From positions 30,455 through 94,454 of the forward strand of contig ML996710.1 of NCBI GenBank assembly GCA_010356995.1: a stretch of 64,000 nt of DNA. The letters run 5' to 3'. Origin of the DNA: Trichodelitschia bisporula. Taxonomy: Eukaryota > Ascomycota > Dothideomycetes > Phaeotrichales > Phaeotrichaceae. Position numbers and translations under genes: made by a program. Within the stretch, counting starts at the first letter, position 1. Each line of letters begins with the position of its first letter. Positions 52,010 to 61,485 of the stretch are shown here, one piece after another. The notes beneath the pieces are model-generated. The model was not told where the DNA came from. It made no database searches and was given only the letters and a program-made list of their open reading frames with translations.

Positions 52010-52399
52010 ATGTCATCATCCGGTATCCCGGCCGAAACCCTCCTACAACTCCGCGAGCTTGTCAAGGACGTGGACTCAATATTCGGTTATGATGATGCTG
52101 ATGGGGAGGCCATCCTCGCACTACTGGATGAAGCACGATGCAATATCTTAGACTTCTACAATGATTTCAAGCGGAATTCCACGGTTACCAATGACAAAAT
52201 GAGGGGGGAGATACTTGGGCTTCTCAGAGCCGCCTGTCGAGAGTTGGACATCATTGAGCGTGCCATGTTGAATGAAGAGGCATGGGCTTTCTGCATGGGG
52301 GCCAAGGTACTTGAGGAGAAGGAAAAAGCGCGCCAGGGATTTTTCAACGCTATTGAGCAGCTCGCCGAGATGAGCGGGTATAAATTGGTGAACCTTTAG
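52010..52399 (+). CDS. Short helical array protein P9 (129 aa), bridge between both halves
   Basis: MSSSGIPAETLLQLRELVKDVDSIFGYDDADGEAILALLDEARCNILDFYNDFKRNSTVTNDKMRGEILGLLRAACRELDIIERAMLNEEAW..., then ARQGFFNAIEQLAEMSGYKLVNL. The N-terminus matches the plus-strand copies (ETLxxLxxxLKDI). The middle and end match the minus-strand copies M2/M3: DFYNDFKRN, RGEILGLLRAACREL, FFNAIEQLAE. It therefore links the two halves into one family. The ATG at 52010 aligns with the start of P1-P7; a further in-frame ATG at 51971 would add 13 residues. The frame is intact and single-exon, with no targeting signal. Confidence 0.75.
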   Translation: MSSSGIPAETLLQLRELVKDVDSIFGYDDADGEAILALLDEARCNILDFYNDFKRNSTVTNDKMRGEILGLLRAACRELDIIERAMLNEEAWAFCMGAKVLEEKEKARQGFFNAIEQLAEMSGYKLVNL

Positions 52400-52974
52400 T
52401 AGTCCGTTTCGCTGGTATATCTCCAACATCCACCACGCACTTTTCATTCCGTTCATTTAACCTTATGATAGCCGACATCCCCATCCTCTTCGTCCCGTGG
52501 CGTCTGGCCTGTCCATCTGCGACAGCGCTTGAGCAACACCCAAAGGCACCTCGAACACGCCGCAGCCACCATCGTCCTCAAAACCGCCCAAGCAAGACGG
52601 GCACAATTTTCGGCCAGCACTTTGCACGTCAGCAGCTCGGCCCCGCTGCGCAATACTCGGGACGCGGGCGTGTCGGCGCCATCCCGCCGCTGGCCGAGTC
52701 GGATAGTGCATCAGGCCTGGCAGGTTCTAGCCCGCCCGGCCCTCGACCTGCGCTTGCCACCGGACGCTGTCGATGTGGCCGCCATGGCTGATTTCAGACC
52801 GTCTACATCGCGGCGGACATCTGAGCGGTATACACTTTAGGGGCATCGCGACCGGCCCCGTGCACGCTGCGATGCCGTCAGAGCAGACAGACACAACGAC
52901 ATTGATAAAGCTCGTTATAAAACCCAGGACCCCTTCCCCCCCCTCCCCCCCGCAACCCCCAGCCACCCCCCAAC
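52400..52974. other. Intergenic region, no supported gene
   Basis: 575 bp between P9 and the convergent ABM-like gene. The right end is C-rich (52930-52990). Open frames are shadows of GC-rich sequence. Confidence 0.5.
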
Positions 52975-53740
52975 CTACCGCCCCCAAAACCCCTCAAACA
53001 CCCTCACCCTCGTCCCCCCAACCCGCTCCCCCACACGCCAAACCCGCCCATCCGCACCCCGCGCTGTCACCCCTTCCCCTACCAAAGCCTCCTCACTCCC
53101 AACCTCAATCCCCACCTCCCGCCCCCGGATCTCTCCACCATGCACGACACTCAACTCATACACCTCCGGCGCAGCGCGCATGCGGCCCTCCACGCTCATG
53201 AAGGATACTAGCGCGTTTACTTCGGCCGTGGCGACGTGTGCTGAGAAGGCGGCTGAGGTGGCGTATCTGGGCTGTTAGTTGGGGATGCGGNNNNNNNNNN
53301 NNNNNNNNNNNNNNNNNNNNNNNNNNNNNNNNNNNNNNNNNNNNNNNNNNNNNNNNNNNNNNNNNNNNNNNNNNNNNNNNNNNNNNNNNNNNGGGGCGGG
53401 CGAGGGGAGAATGGCAAGGAGGAGGAAGGGAGGGAAGGAAGGAAGGGAAGGCATGAGGACGGGAAAGAGACATACTCCTCCACCATCCACACCCCCGTCT
53501 CGTCCTCCAGCGGCACGCAGGCGGCATACCGCGTCACGCCCGGCTCGTGGGCTTGAGCGTAGCACGCGACGGCGGCCGCGAGGGTTAGGAGCTGTGGGTG
53601 GGCTGGTTAGCTGGCTGGTCTGGGGAGGGTGGAAGGGGTGGCCGGGGGGGGGGGGGGGGGGGGGGGGGGGGAGAGGAGGGGCTCACCTCGTCCCGCGCGG
53701 CGCGGCTGGTCGTGGGCAGGTAGGCGATTATGAAGGGCAT
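52975..53740 (-). CDS. ABM-like (antibiotic biosynthesis monooxygenase fold) protein
   Basis: Three exons on the minus strand: 53687-53740, 53472-53591 and 52975-53271, giving 156 aa: MPFIIAYLPTTSRAARDE, LLTLAAAVACYAQAHEPGVTRYAACVPLEDE then TGVWMVEEY, and PRYATSAAFSAHVATAEVNALVSFM... to ...VRVFEGFWGR. The pattern of a short strand, a helix, RY-x-(18)-EEY and an AHxxTxxVxxLxxF helix is that of the dimeric ferredoxin-like ABM fold. Members include quinone-forming monooxygenases, but many fungal ones are uncharacterised. The extra C-terminal beta-rich tail of about 60 residues is not part of the basic fold. The second intron (53272-53471) contains the assembly gap, and the first has a 26 bp C-run (minus strand). 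Splice sites are GT/AG, with CTAAC elements before both acceptors. Confidence 0.75.
53291..53392. other. Assembly gap (102 N)
   Basis: 102 undetermined bases flanked by purine-rich (plus strand) sequence. By the exon model above it lies wholly inside intron 2 of the ABM-like gene, so it should not remove coding sequence. Confidence 0.98.
53646..53670. repeat. Long G homopolymer
   Basis: About 25-26 G in a row, inside intron 1 of the ABM-like gene. Its true length is uncertain. Confidence 0.9.
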
Positions 53741-54694
53741 GATGGATACTGTGGGGGAGTGGATGATGGGGGAGGGGTTATATGCCCGCCTGCCCGCTCG
53801 CTCGGGTACGGTTCTCCGGGGGGTGGGGCTTATCTAGGGTGGATGGTGCGATGCGTGCTGGGCGGGGTGGGTTAGGGTTAGGGTTGGGACGAGGGTGAGG
53901 ATGGGGCTGAGGGTGTGGGCTGAGTGGAGACGGCATGGCGAGGGCGGAGGGGCATTTGGAAAGTCGTGGTGCCGACTGGGATAGTCTTTGCTGCTTGGGA
54001 GGGGAGGGTGTTGGGGGAAAGTGGCCATGACCTTTTGGAGGGGGGAAGTGTTAAAATGAAGTGTGAACATGATAGAGTTGCTTAATTGACCAGCAGTGGG
54101 AAGTGAGCTGGCTATATATCTCGCCAGGAGACGACCCCTGTATCCTGGCTCCACTGCAGCCACCCCCAGGTTGCCGCCACAAATTCAACAGGAAGCGACT
54201 TGGAGGAAGGCCCAGTGGCTGCCCCAGAGGTTATGTCGCCTCCCCACCGGCTCTTGCTGGTACACAGAGACTACCGGCGAGGGGGACTTATCTTTCGGAT
54301 AGCCCGCGGCTTTTGGATGTGTCGGGTAACCCCGCCCCAAAGTCGCTACTTCGTACTCAGCGCACGCCGTACCCAGACACGGCTCCAACTTTCCAGAGTG
54401 GTGCAGCGACCTTTTTAATGCCCTTAGACGCGAGGGAGCGCCGTTCTGCACTCCGCGATACCTGCCATCGTTCCCATCTCCAAAGGCTCAGTCGTCAGAC
54501 CATGCCCGCAGGATTTACCCGAGCAAAAGTAAGCCCGTTTTAACGCGCAATCCCGCCGCAACGCGCGAACAAAGACGCTGCGTACGAGGCGCATTCAGCC
54601 GGAAAGCGGCATTCCGCCGACAAGGCGTGTTTGCATGAGTGGCGCACAGCTTGTTTTGAGGTCTACATACCGTAACAGGACGGCAGCCACGGAT
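53741..54694. other. Intergenic region with dispersed repeat and telomere-like words
   Basis: 950 bp. Contains GGGTTAGGGTTAGGGTTGGG at about 53868-53887 and copy 2 of the 141-142 bp repeat. No gene is supported; frames at 54103-54543 are the repeat read through. Confidence 0.55.
54048..54189 (-). repeat. 142 bp dispersed repeat, copy 2 (inverted)
   Basis: Reverse complement of 43438-43578, about 85% by eye, with the same ends (GTTGAATTTGTGGCGGCAAC ... TTCATTTTAACAC). Contains a TATATATC word in the same relative place. The flanks of the two copies are unrelated. Confidence 0.85.
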
Positions 54695-55642
54695 TCACAC
54701 GGCGAGTGGAATGGGTTGACGCTGGTGGGTACCGTTACCTAGCAACGGGGGGCGCATATCGCACCGGTGGATGGGGAGGCGATGGTGGTGGTTTGGCTGC
54801 GGAGCTGGGTAGGCTGTAGTAACTTGGGCGTAATGTTGTGCTGCCTGCATGCGAGGGGTGATGGTCGGACTGCAGGCGGATAGGCGGAATGTACTACCTT
54901 TGAGGTTCTTGATGACCGGCGCCGATGTCGGGCATGCGTTTTTGCGAGTTATAGTGGCGGAACGCGCGGCATACTCGGGCACCAGAGCGCCAGTCTCGCA
55001 GGACGGGGCAAAAGAAACGAGCGCTGCTGCTTCCGCCCGTTGTGAGTATCGGGTGAGGAGAGGGAGGTGCGGTTGATGTGGGAGGCGGTTGGCGGCGATG
55101 CTGCGAGGGTTGGGCCCGACACGTTCCTCCCTATGGGATATGCGCGGCGACTTGGAGGCGTGGTGACATATGGTGACTACTGCCTCCTTGCACGCTTTGC
55201 TACTCACTTTGCTACTCACTTTGCTACTCACTTTGCTACTCACTTTGCTACTCACTTTGCTACTCACTTTGCTGCTCACTTTGCTGCTCACTTTGCTGCT
55301 TACTTCGCTACTCGCCTTGCTCGTCCCGGGCGGTAGTGGAACCACGCGGCGCGCGAGATGGCTCGCACTGCATGAGGCGGCAGCGCCGAGAGGGAGGGGG
55401 GGAAGCGAACGACAGGTGCAGTTCCAACGTGAGAAGGTGAAGAGCAGGACTATGGAAGGAAGAGGAAGAAGGAGGAGGAGGAGGTACGTTGTTCGCCTCG
55501 CTGAGAGGGGGCGAGGAAGAGACGATCGGGATCGCTGCGGTGACGGGCGGAGGATAAGAAATCGGGTTGCTTGCGGTGCCTGAAGACGCCTCTGCGTCTT
55601 CTTTTCCTCCTCCAGCTTGTCCGCTGCATCATCGTTCCTCAT
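54695..55642 (-). CDS. Doubtful ORF spanning a 12 bp minisatellite (315 aa)
   Basis: Long open frame: an acidic start (MRNDDAADKLEEEKKTQRR), a hydrophobic stretch TTYLLLLLLPLPSIVLLFTFS (possible membrane helix), nine to ten SSKV tetrapeptides encoded by a 12 bp tandem repeat, then a Pro/His/Thr-rich tail without recognisable domain. A single-pass protein with a repeat-bearing Ser/Lys stalk is conceivable, but the repeat keeps every frame open and the tail composition is not distinctive. It is listed with low confidence because it is the only candidate between the ABM-like gene and Argonaute. Confidence 0.25.
   Translation of the reverse strand: MRNDDAADKLEEEKKTQRRLQAPQATRFLILRPSPQRSRSSLPRPLSARRTTYLLLLLLPLPSIVLLFTFSRWNCTCRSLPPLPLGAAASCSASHLARRVVPLPPGTSKASSEVSSKVSSKVSSKVSSKVSSKVSSKVSSKVSSKVSSKACKEAVVTICHHASKSPRISHREERVGPNPRSIAANRLPHQPHLPLLTRYSQRAEAAALVSFAPSCETGALVPEYAARSATITRKNACPTSAPVIKNLKGSTFRLSACSPTITPRMQAAQHYAQVTTAYPAPQPNHHHRLPIHRCDMRPPLLGNGTHQRQPIPLAV
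55196..55320. repeat. 12 bp minisatellite (TTTGCTACTCAC)n
   Basis: About ten units, the last three varying to TTTGCTGCTCAC and TTCGCTACTCGC. Head-to-tail with no spacers, so it is not CRISPR-like. Copy number is likely to vary. Confidence 0.92.
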
Positions 55643-56425
55643 ACCTCCCCTCGTGCAGAGCTATTTTATCCCAACTGATCTATCGCTACGTTTAGGGATC
55701 CTGTGCTGCTGAGTTTATAGACTAGGAGAAACCGCCTATCTTACTTCGTTTATCCAGCAGCATATTTCAGCGCCCCCGCAACGCATTCCTGTTGCGAGGC
55801 CTGAGCGTTGTTACCCCGCAGCTGAGCTGTCGCTAGCTTTGTGGTGGCTTTCACACATCCGCCTGCAAGAGACGAGCTTCCGTTTGCTTCGCTCCTCCTC
55901 TCCTGCTCACAAATAACCGGTGTCCGGATGCCGGGGAGCGTTCTGACGCGTGCCCACTAATTGCGCACCCGCGTACAAGACTCACCGCCCGCTCGCTGAG
56001 CTGCCGCGTCAAACGCCGAGCACACACACACGTAAGCCGCCTGGCTCGTCCTTCTCACTCCCCTCCCTCTCCCTCCCCGCCCAAAGGACCGACAAACGCA
56101 ACAAAGTTTCTCCCAAGCAAACGCACTTTGTCTCGTAGCCGGCTGGCGTCCATCACCAATATACACAAACGTCAAAGCCCAACTCAAACCACCCTCAAAG
56201 ACACAAGCTCCGCCTGTCCCCCCCCCCCCCACGACAAAACTCCTCTCAAACCCAGACAACCTCCCCTCTGTCTCCCCCGCAATCTCCCAAAACTTCAATC
56301 AACACACTCTTCTCCTCCTGTCAACCTGCTAGCTTAAAAGCTCTACTCTCCCCGCAAGGCCTTTTTCAAGCTACGCTTCCGAGCATCACACTCGCCTTCA
56401 CACCCTTTTCAACAGTACGACAGAC
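55643..56425. other. Upstream region of the Argonaute gene
   Basis: 780 bp with no gene. The last 350 bp is C/A-rich and pyrimidine-rich (for example CCTCCCTCTCCCTCCCCGCC), typical of a fungal promoter and 5' UTR of a TATA-less housekeeping-type gene. Confidence 0.55.
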
Positions 56426-59400
56426 ATGGCAGACCGACGCGGTCCTCCTCGCGGCCCTCCTCGCCCACAAGGTGGCGGCGGCGGTGCTGGCCGCGGCGGC
56501 AGCGGTGGTGGGTATCAAGGCGGCGGCGGCGGTGCTGGCCGCGGCAGCGGCGGTGGTGGATATCAAGGCGGCGGTGGATATCAGGGCGGCGGCGGTGGCG
56601 GCGCTCCTCGCGGCGGCGCTCCTCGCGGCGGCGGAGGCCGTGGACGCGGAGACGCCCCTGGCGGCTTCCGTGGCGGTGGGCGCGGTGGCGGCGGGCGCGG
56701 GGCCCCAGCCTTCGTGTATAGGTCAGTACTTTGCTCCTCGCGTCCTGCCCTTCCTGATGCTAACGGCCCAGTGCACCCGGCGGCGGGTACCCCGCCCCCG
56801 ACGCCACCGTCACGAGTCTCGAGAACGCAATCCAGGCCTCCGCGCCCGATCTCAGCCGGCTGACGACGCGCGACGACGGGGTCCAGATGCCCATCCGCCC
56901 GGGGTATGGGACGGGTGGCTCGCCTGTGGTGCTGTTTGCGAATTATGTGTCCCTGCAGGCGAGGAACGATATGGTGCTTTATCGGTACCATTTCGATGTT
57001 ACGCCGGACATTCCGCCGAAGAAGAGGGCGCGCGTTGTGCAGTTGCTCATGACGGAGGAGCCGTCGATTGCGGCTGGCGATCCGGTGTCGGATATGAAGA
57101 GTATTCTGATTACGCGGAATAGGCTCGAGCAGGATGAGATGCTGGTCCGCGTTGCGTATCGGCCTGAGGGGTTGGAGGAGGCGGGCGAGAATGCGCCGGT
57201 GTATACGTGCAAGCTGCTGTACACCAACACGCTCTCTATGCAGAGTCTCCTCGACTACCTCAAGAGTCAGAACGCGGTCGCGCGCTACGACGACACGCCC
57301 CATCTCCTCCAAGCCCTCAACATTATCTTTTCTCAATTCGGCAAAATCCAACCCGGCCACGTCACCGTAGGCCAAAACAAAACCTTCAACCTCGGCACCC
57401 AGGACTTTGGCACCCTCGACAAAGGCGGCGCCCTCCTCGCCCTCCGCGGCTTCTTCACGTCTGTCCGCGCCGCCACCGGCCGTCTCCTAATCAACATCAA
57501 CGTCTCCAACGGCGCTTTCTACGGCGACGGCATGCTCGACGACCTCGCCACCGCCGCGAACAAGCGCAAGTTCAAGGATTTCGACAAGTGGGCCAAGGGG
57601 TTGCGGGTTGAGCTCACGTACCTTACGTCCAAGAACGCGGCGGGGCAGACTGTGACCCGCGTCAAGGGTGTGTGGGGATTGGCGAATAAGGGGGATGGGC
57701 AGGGCGGGGCAAATCCGCCGCAGGTGCCGAATCATGGGGCGGATGCGTATGCTGTGAAGTTTTTTTTTGAGGATCAGAGCGTCAAGAAGGCGGAGGGCGT
57801 CCCGAAGAAGAAGAAGGCCCAGGGACCGCTGGGGGCGAGGTATATTTCTGTGGCGGAGTATTTTAAGCAGAGTATGCTCTCCCCTTTCTTTTCTCCCCTT
57901 TCTTTTCTCCCCTATCCCCATCCCCTCCCCGCCCTCACTTGTGCCTGCGCTAATATCCTTAGGGTACAATATCGTCTGTCAGAAGGGACCCCCCGTTGTC
58001 AACGTCGGCAACAAGGCGAACCCGAACTACGTCCCCATGAACCTCTGCAAAGTCATCAAAGGCCAGCCGTACCGCGCCAAGCTCAGCGGCGACGAAACCG
58101 CAGCTATGATTTCCTTCGCCGTGCGCCCGCCCTGGCTCAATGCGAAGAGCATCACGGCAGACGGTTTCCGCACCGTGGGGCTCAATTCCGCTGACAATCC
58201 CCTGCTTGTGAAGTTCAACCTCGCCGTCAATCAGAGCCTGATTACCGTCCCTGGGCGCGTGTTGCCGGAGCCCCGTATCGATTACGCCGGGGGGAAGACG
58301 GCGTTCGTGCGGAATGGCAGCTGGAACATGCGCGACGTGTGCTTCCGCCGCGGCGCGACGCTCAGGAAGACGGATTGGGCGGTATTGTTCCTCAACGCCA
58401 AAGGCGACACCTTTACGCAGGACTACGCCGTCTTCCGGCGCGTCGTCCAGGAGTTCACCGACACGCTCAACAGCATGGGCGTACGCACCGAATTCCCGAC
58501 TATCTTCGAAGACGAGCTGGAAGTCGACCACGTCAACGACGAGGCCAAGCTTGGGAAGAAGTTCACGGAGTATGTGAACCGCCGCCTCAGGCTGATTCTT
58601 GTGATCTTGCCGCGCGAGAAAACGTACCCGCTTTACCCGCTCGTCAAGCATATCGGGGACGTCAAAGTCGGGATTCATACGGTGTGTGTGGGCGCGAATA
58701 AGCTTACGAGTCAGAAGGGCGCGGATCAGTACATGCGCAACGTCGCCCTGAAGGTGAATCTCAAGCTCGGCGGCGTGAATCAGGCTGTTTCCGCCCTCGA
58801 ACAGCCTGGCCTGATGAAGGAAGACAAAACCATGTTGGTGGGATTGGACGTCACGCACCCGCAGCCCGGCGCCCCGCCCACCGCGCCCTCCGTCGCGGCG
58901 ATGGTCGCGAACATCGACTCCGATCTCGCGCAGTGGCCCGCGAGCATCCGCATCCAGGCCCGGAAGCGGCAGGAGGAAGTCGACGACGTGAAGGGCATGC
59001 TGCAGCGTCATCTCGGGCTGTGGAAATCCGCGGGGAAGCACGCTTCCTTCCCGGAGAATATCCTTGTGTACCGCGACGGCGTGAGTGAGGGGCAGTATGA
59101 GCGCGTGCTCACGATGGAGGTCCCGCAGATGAGGGAGGCGTGTCGCGCGGTGTATCCGGCTGATCTGACGAAGCGCGGGTTTCCGCATTTGACTGTGGTG
59201 GTCGTGGGCAAGCGACATCATACCCGATTTTATCCGACGAAGTTGGGGGATGATGATAAGGGGAATACGAAGCCGGGGACGGTGGTTGATCGCGGGGTTA
59301 CGGAGGCGCGGACTTGGGACTTTTTCCTCCAAGCTCACAGTGCTTTGCAAGGCACTGCCCGGCCCGCGCACTACGTCGTGCTGCTGGATGAGATTTTTAG

Positions 59401-59668
59401 GTCTCGGAAGGGGGGGTCGGGGAAGAGTGCGGCGGATACGCTCGAGGGGTTGACGTATGCGCTGTGCAGCGCTTTTGGGCGCGCGACGAAAGCGATTAGT
59501 GTGGTGCCGCCGGCGCGGTATGCGGATTTGGTGTGTGATCGGGCGAGGCATTATGCGAGGGGGGCGTTTGGGGATGATGGGGGGAGTTTGGAGAGTGGGG
59601 TTAGCGAGGTGAGGACGAGTGATGTTTGTGTGCATGAGAGGTTGGTGGATAGTATGTTTTATATTTGA
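56426..59668 (+). CDS. Argonaute (QDE-2-like), complete
   Basis: Exons 56426-56721, 56772-57871 and 57963-59668 give 1033 aa. Small-RNA-guided RNA slicer at the centre of fungal RNA silencing (quelling). Domain order: Gly/Arg-rich RGG-type N-terminus (1-98), N domain with linker L1 (about 120-315), PAZ (about 330-470, YFKQRYNIVCQKGPPVVNVG followed by YVPMNLC), linker L2 and MID (to about 720), and PIWI (about 725-1033). Slicer residues look complete: Asp in GLDVTHP, the glutamate finger in ARKRQEEVDDVKGML, Asp in YRDGVSEGQY, and Asp in YADLVCDRARHY, the DEDD variant common in fungi. The two introns are 50 and 91 bp with standard ends. The gene is intact, so slicing competence is expected. No Dicer or RdRP gene lies in the window. 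Confidence 0.95.
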
Positions 59669-60728
59669 GTTGGAGGGGGGCAAGGTGGAGGGGTGGTTTT
59701 GAGGGAGGGGGGGGGATGGGTTGGGTAATGATGGTAGTAAGGGAGGGATTGGGAGTTGGATTGATCGATTGTATGGATGGTGCGTTCGTTGCTGCTGATT
59801 TGCCTTTGCCTTGTCGGTGATTTAATCTTCAACACCCACCGCCGTGACGCCTGCGGACTTGGACACAGCGGACGTTACTACCGCGCAAGCCCCGCCGGCC
59901 ATCAGACTCACGTATCAAACCCCACCCCACCTCCATTCATCACTCTCTCAACCCCGCGCCCGCCGCCCGGGTACGAGCACCTCCGTATCCACAGCCTACC
60001 ATCAGCCTATCTACGCGACGGCATCGGGCACGGTAAGGCTAGGCGAAGGCATATCACCGCTTGCTGAAGGCGCGCCTGATGGCCCTGGGGGTGGAATGGA
60101 GTTGGAGCGGAGTGGGATGAGGGGAATGGAGGGCTGTGGGAGAAGGGGTGGAAGGGGGTGATGGAGGGGAGGGAGGGGCGGTGGGATGGGTGGGAGGGTG
60201 GAGGGGTGAGGAAGGTGGCGGAGAATTAGACGAGGCAGCGCATACTCGCCGGTTCTTGACAATCGTTTATCTACTCGGTCATCAAACTTCATATACTTAG
60301 CCCGATCTCCGTCCTAAGTTCATCGCGGCGCTGTCTTTCATTCACCGCACAGGGCATATAAAGGCCTGTCCCATCCCCTCCCATCCCCCTCTGCGCCAAA
60401 CACGACCAATACGAGTAAGCTCGCACCGCACGCCATCCCATCCGGTATGGAAGTAAAAAAAACGTCTGGGGAGGTTAACTTCCATATCTGCAGAGTGAGA
60501 AGGGCGCGACGCGGAGAGGACTGAGATAAGCAATGGGTGGATACACGAACTTATCTCTGTGGATGAAGTTTAGAAGGGAATTTGGCGGACAGATTCATTA
60601 ACCTTTTCTTTTACGCCGCGCGAAATGGTCTTCCTCCCTAAACTCATCCCCGCGCCATCTCCGCCCCCCCCCGGCACCATCCACCCTCCACGTCATTAAT
60701 TCCCCCTCCAAAACCGCCCTCAATAAAT
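59669..60728. other. Intergenic region, no supported gene
   Basis: 1.06 kb between Argonaute and tRNA-Thr. Contains the 3' flank of Argonaute, a (G/A)-rich and GGTGGG-rich stretch at about 60130-60225, and a few TATAAAGG-like words near 60356. Nothing protein-coding. Confidence 0.5.
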
Positions 60729-60817
60729 GCCCCTTTAGCTCAGTTGGTAGAGCGCGGCACTAGTATCTGCTCACAGCGGTGATGCCGAGGTCGATAGTTC
60801 AACTCTGTCAGGGGGCA
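60729..60817 (+). tRNA. tRNA-Thr (anticodon AGU) with 16 bp intron
   Basis: A full cloverleaf can be drawn: acceptor GCCCCTT/AGGGGGC, D-arm GCTC..GAGC, anticodon stem CGGCA/TGCCG, T-arm GATAG-TTCAACT-CTGTC, discriminator A. The anticodon AGT is at 60762-60764. A 16 bp intron (60766-60781) sits directly after position 37, the standard nuclear tRNA intron position, and must be removed by the tRNA splicing endonuclease. The A box (TAGCTCAGTTGG) and B box (the T-arm, slightly off consensus with GATAGTTCAACTC) serve as internal promoters. Confidence 0.92.
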
Positions 60818-60819
60818 GT

Positions 60820-60832
60820 TTCTTTTTGGGCA
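60820..60832 (+). terminator. Pol III terminator of tRNA-Thr
   Basis: A T-rich stretch (TTTCTTTTT) begins 1-3 bp after the tRNA end; five consecutive T are enough for RNA polymerase III termination. Confidence 0.5.
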
Positions 60833-61381
60833 TTTGGCTTTTTGGTATTTTGGCGTTTTGATCTTTTGGGCCTTTTTGGCCTTTGTGTGCGGCGAGGGTG
60901 CGGGGCTGGCACGGATGCGGTGTTGGGGTGTGGGTTAGGTGGAGCTGGGGGAGGGGTGGGAGCAGAGGCGGGCGGGGTGGGAGGGGTACGTGCGAGGCTG
61001 GACGAGGCTGGGATGGGAACGGGGTTGTATGGTGGCGTGGGTGGGGGGGAGGGGAGGGCTGGTGGTACGGCGGGGGTTATCTTTGATGTCAGTGGCTGGC
61101 CGATGAAGGGGGTGTTCGACGAGAGGAGCCAGATAGGCTGTGGAGTTTGAATTGCAGTGGTGGGGGCGAGGTGGGGTGGGTACTGCGGGGGAGGAGGGCT
61201 GCGGCGGAGATGTGCAAAAAAACGAAATTGTGATTGAAAGTGCGAATGAAGACAAGGGAAGACGAACGAAAGAGCAGCTCGAGACAAATTGCATTTTGTG
61301 CCGTGTCAGCCCTTAAGATGCTTCCTAAATGAGATATGCACATTCTCGGGTGAGTATAGCTCCTGCCTTAAGGTCTAGCGC

Positions 61382-61391
61382 AACAAAAAAG
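61382..61391 (-). terminator. Pol III terminator of tRNA-Pro
   Basis: On the minus strand the sequence directly 3' of the tRNA reads CTTTTTTGTTG, a T6 run about 6 bp beyond the mature end. Confidence 0.6.
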
Positions 61392-61396
61392 ACAAT

Positions 61397-61485
61397 GGGC
61401 CCAACCGCGATTCGAACGCGGGGCCTCTCGCATGCTTGGACCTTGAGAACCCAAAGCGAGAATCATACCACTAGACCATTGGGCC
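61397..61485 (-). tRNA. tRNA-Pro (anticodon UGG) with 17 bp intron
   Basis: On the minus strand GGCCCAATGGTCTAGTGGTA begins the gene. Acceptor GGCCCAA/TTGGGCC, anticodon stem CTCGC/GCGAG, anticodon TGG at 61451-61453, T-arm CCGCG-TTCGAAT-CGCGG, discriminator C. A 17 bp intron (61433-61449) follows position 37. Both tRNA genes in the window carry such an intron. The downstream plus-strand run of A (AACAAAAAAG, 61381-61391) gives a T-run terminator on the minus strand. Confidence 0.95.

Larger units (their letters stand above)
60818..61396. other. Region between the two tRNA genes
   Basis: 580 bp. A T-run (TTTCTTTTTGG) directly after tRNA-Thr fits an RNA polymerase III terminator. The long frame on the minus strand (60808-61287) is Pro-rich low complexity that overlaps the end of the tRNA and is not considered a gene. 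Confidence 0.55.

Noticed and set aside
52975-53537. Single-exon minus-strand frames reading through the N gap
   Set aside because: They stay open only because N is translated as X. The three-exon ABM-like model places the gap in an intron and gives a better protein.
55196-55320. CRISPR-like regular repeats
   Set aside because: The 12 bp units are contiguous without unique spacers, and the genome is eukaryotic; it is a minisatellite.
57959-59683. 574-codon open frame on the minus strand opposite the PIWI half of Argonaute
   Set aside because: It is the shadow of a strongly expressed-type, GC-rich codon pattern on the plus strand. Its translation is Arg/His/Pro-rich with no domain, whereas the plus strand is a complete Argonaute.
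60808-61287. 159-codon Pro-rich minus-strand frame
   Set aside because: It overlaps the 3' end of tRNA-Thr and its terminator and is proline/threonine low complexity without support.
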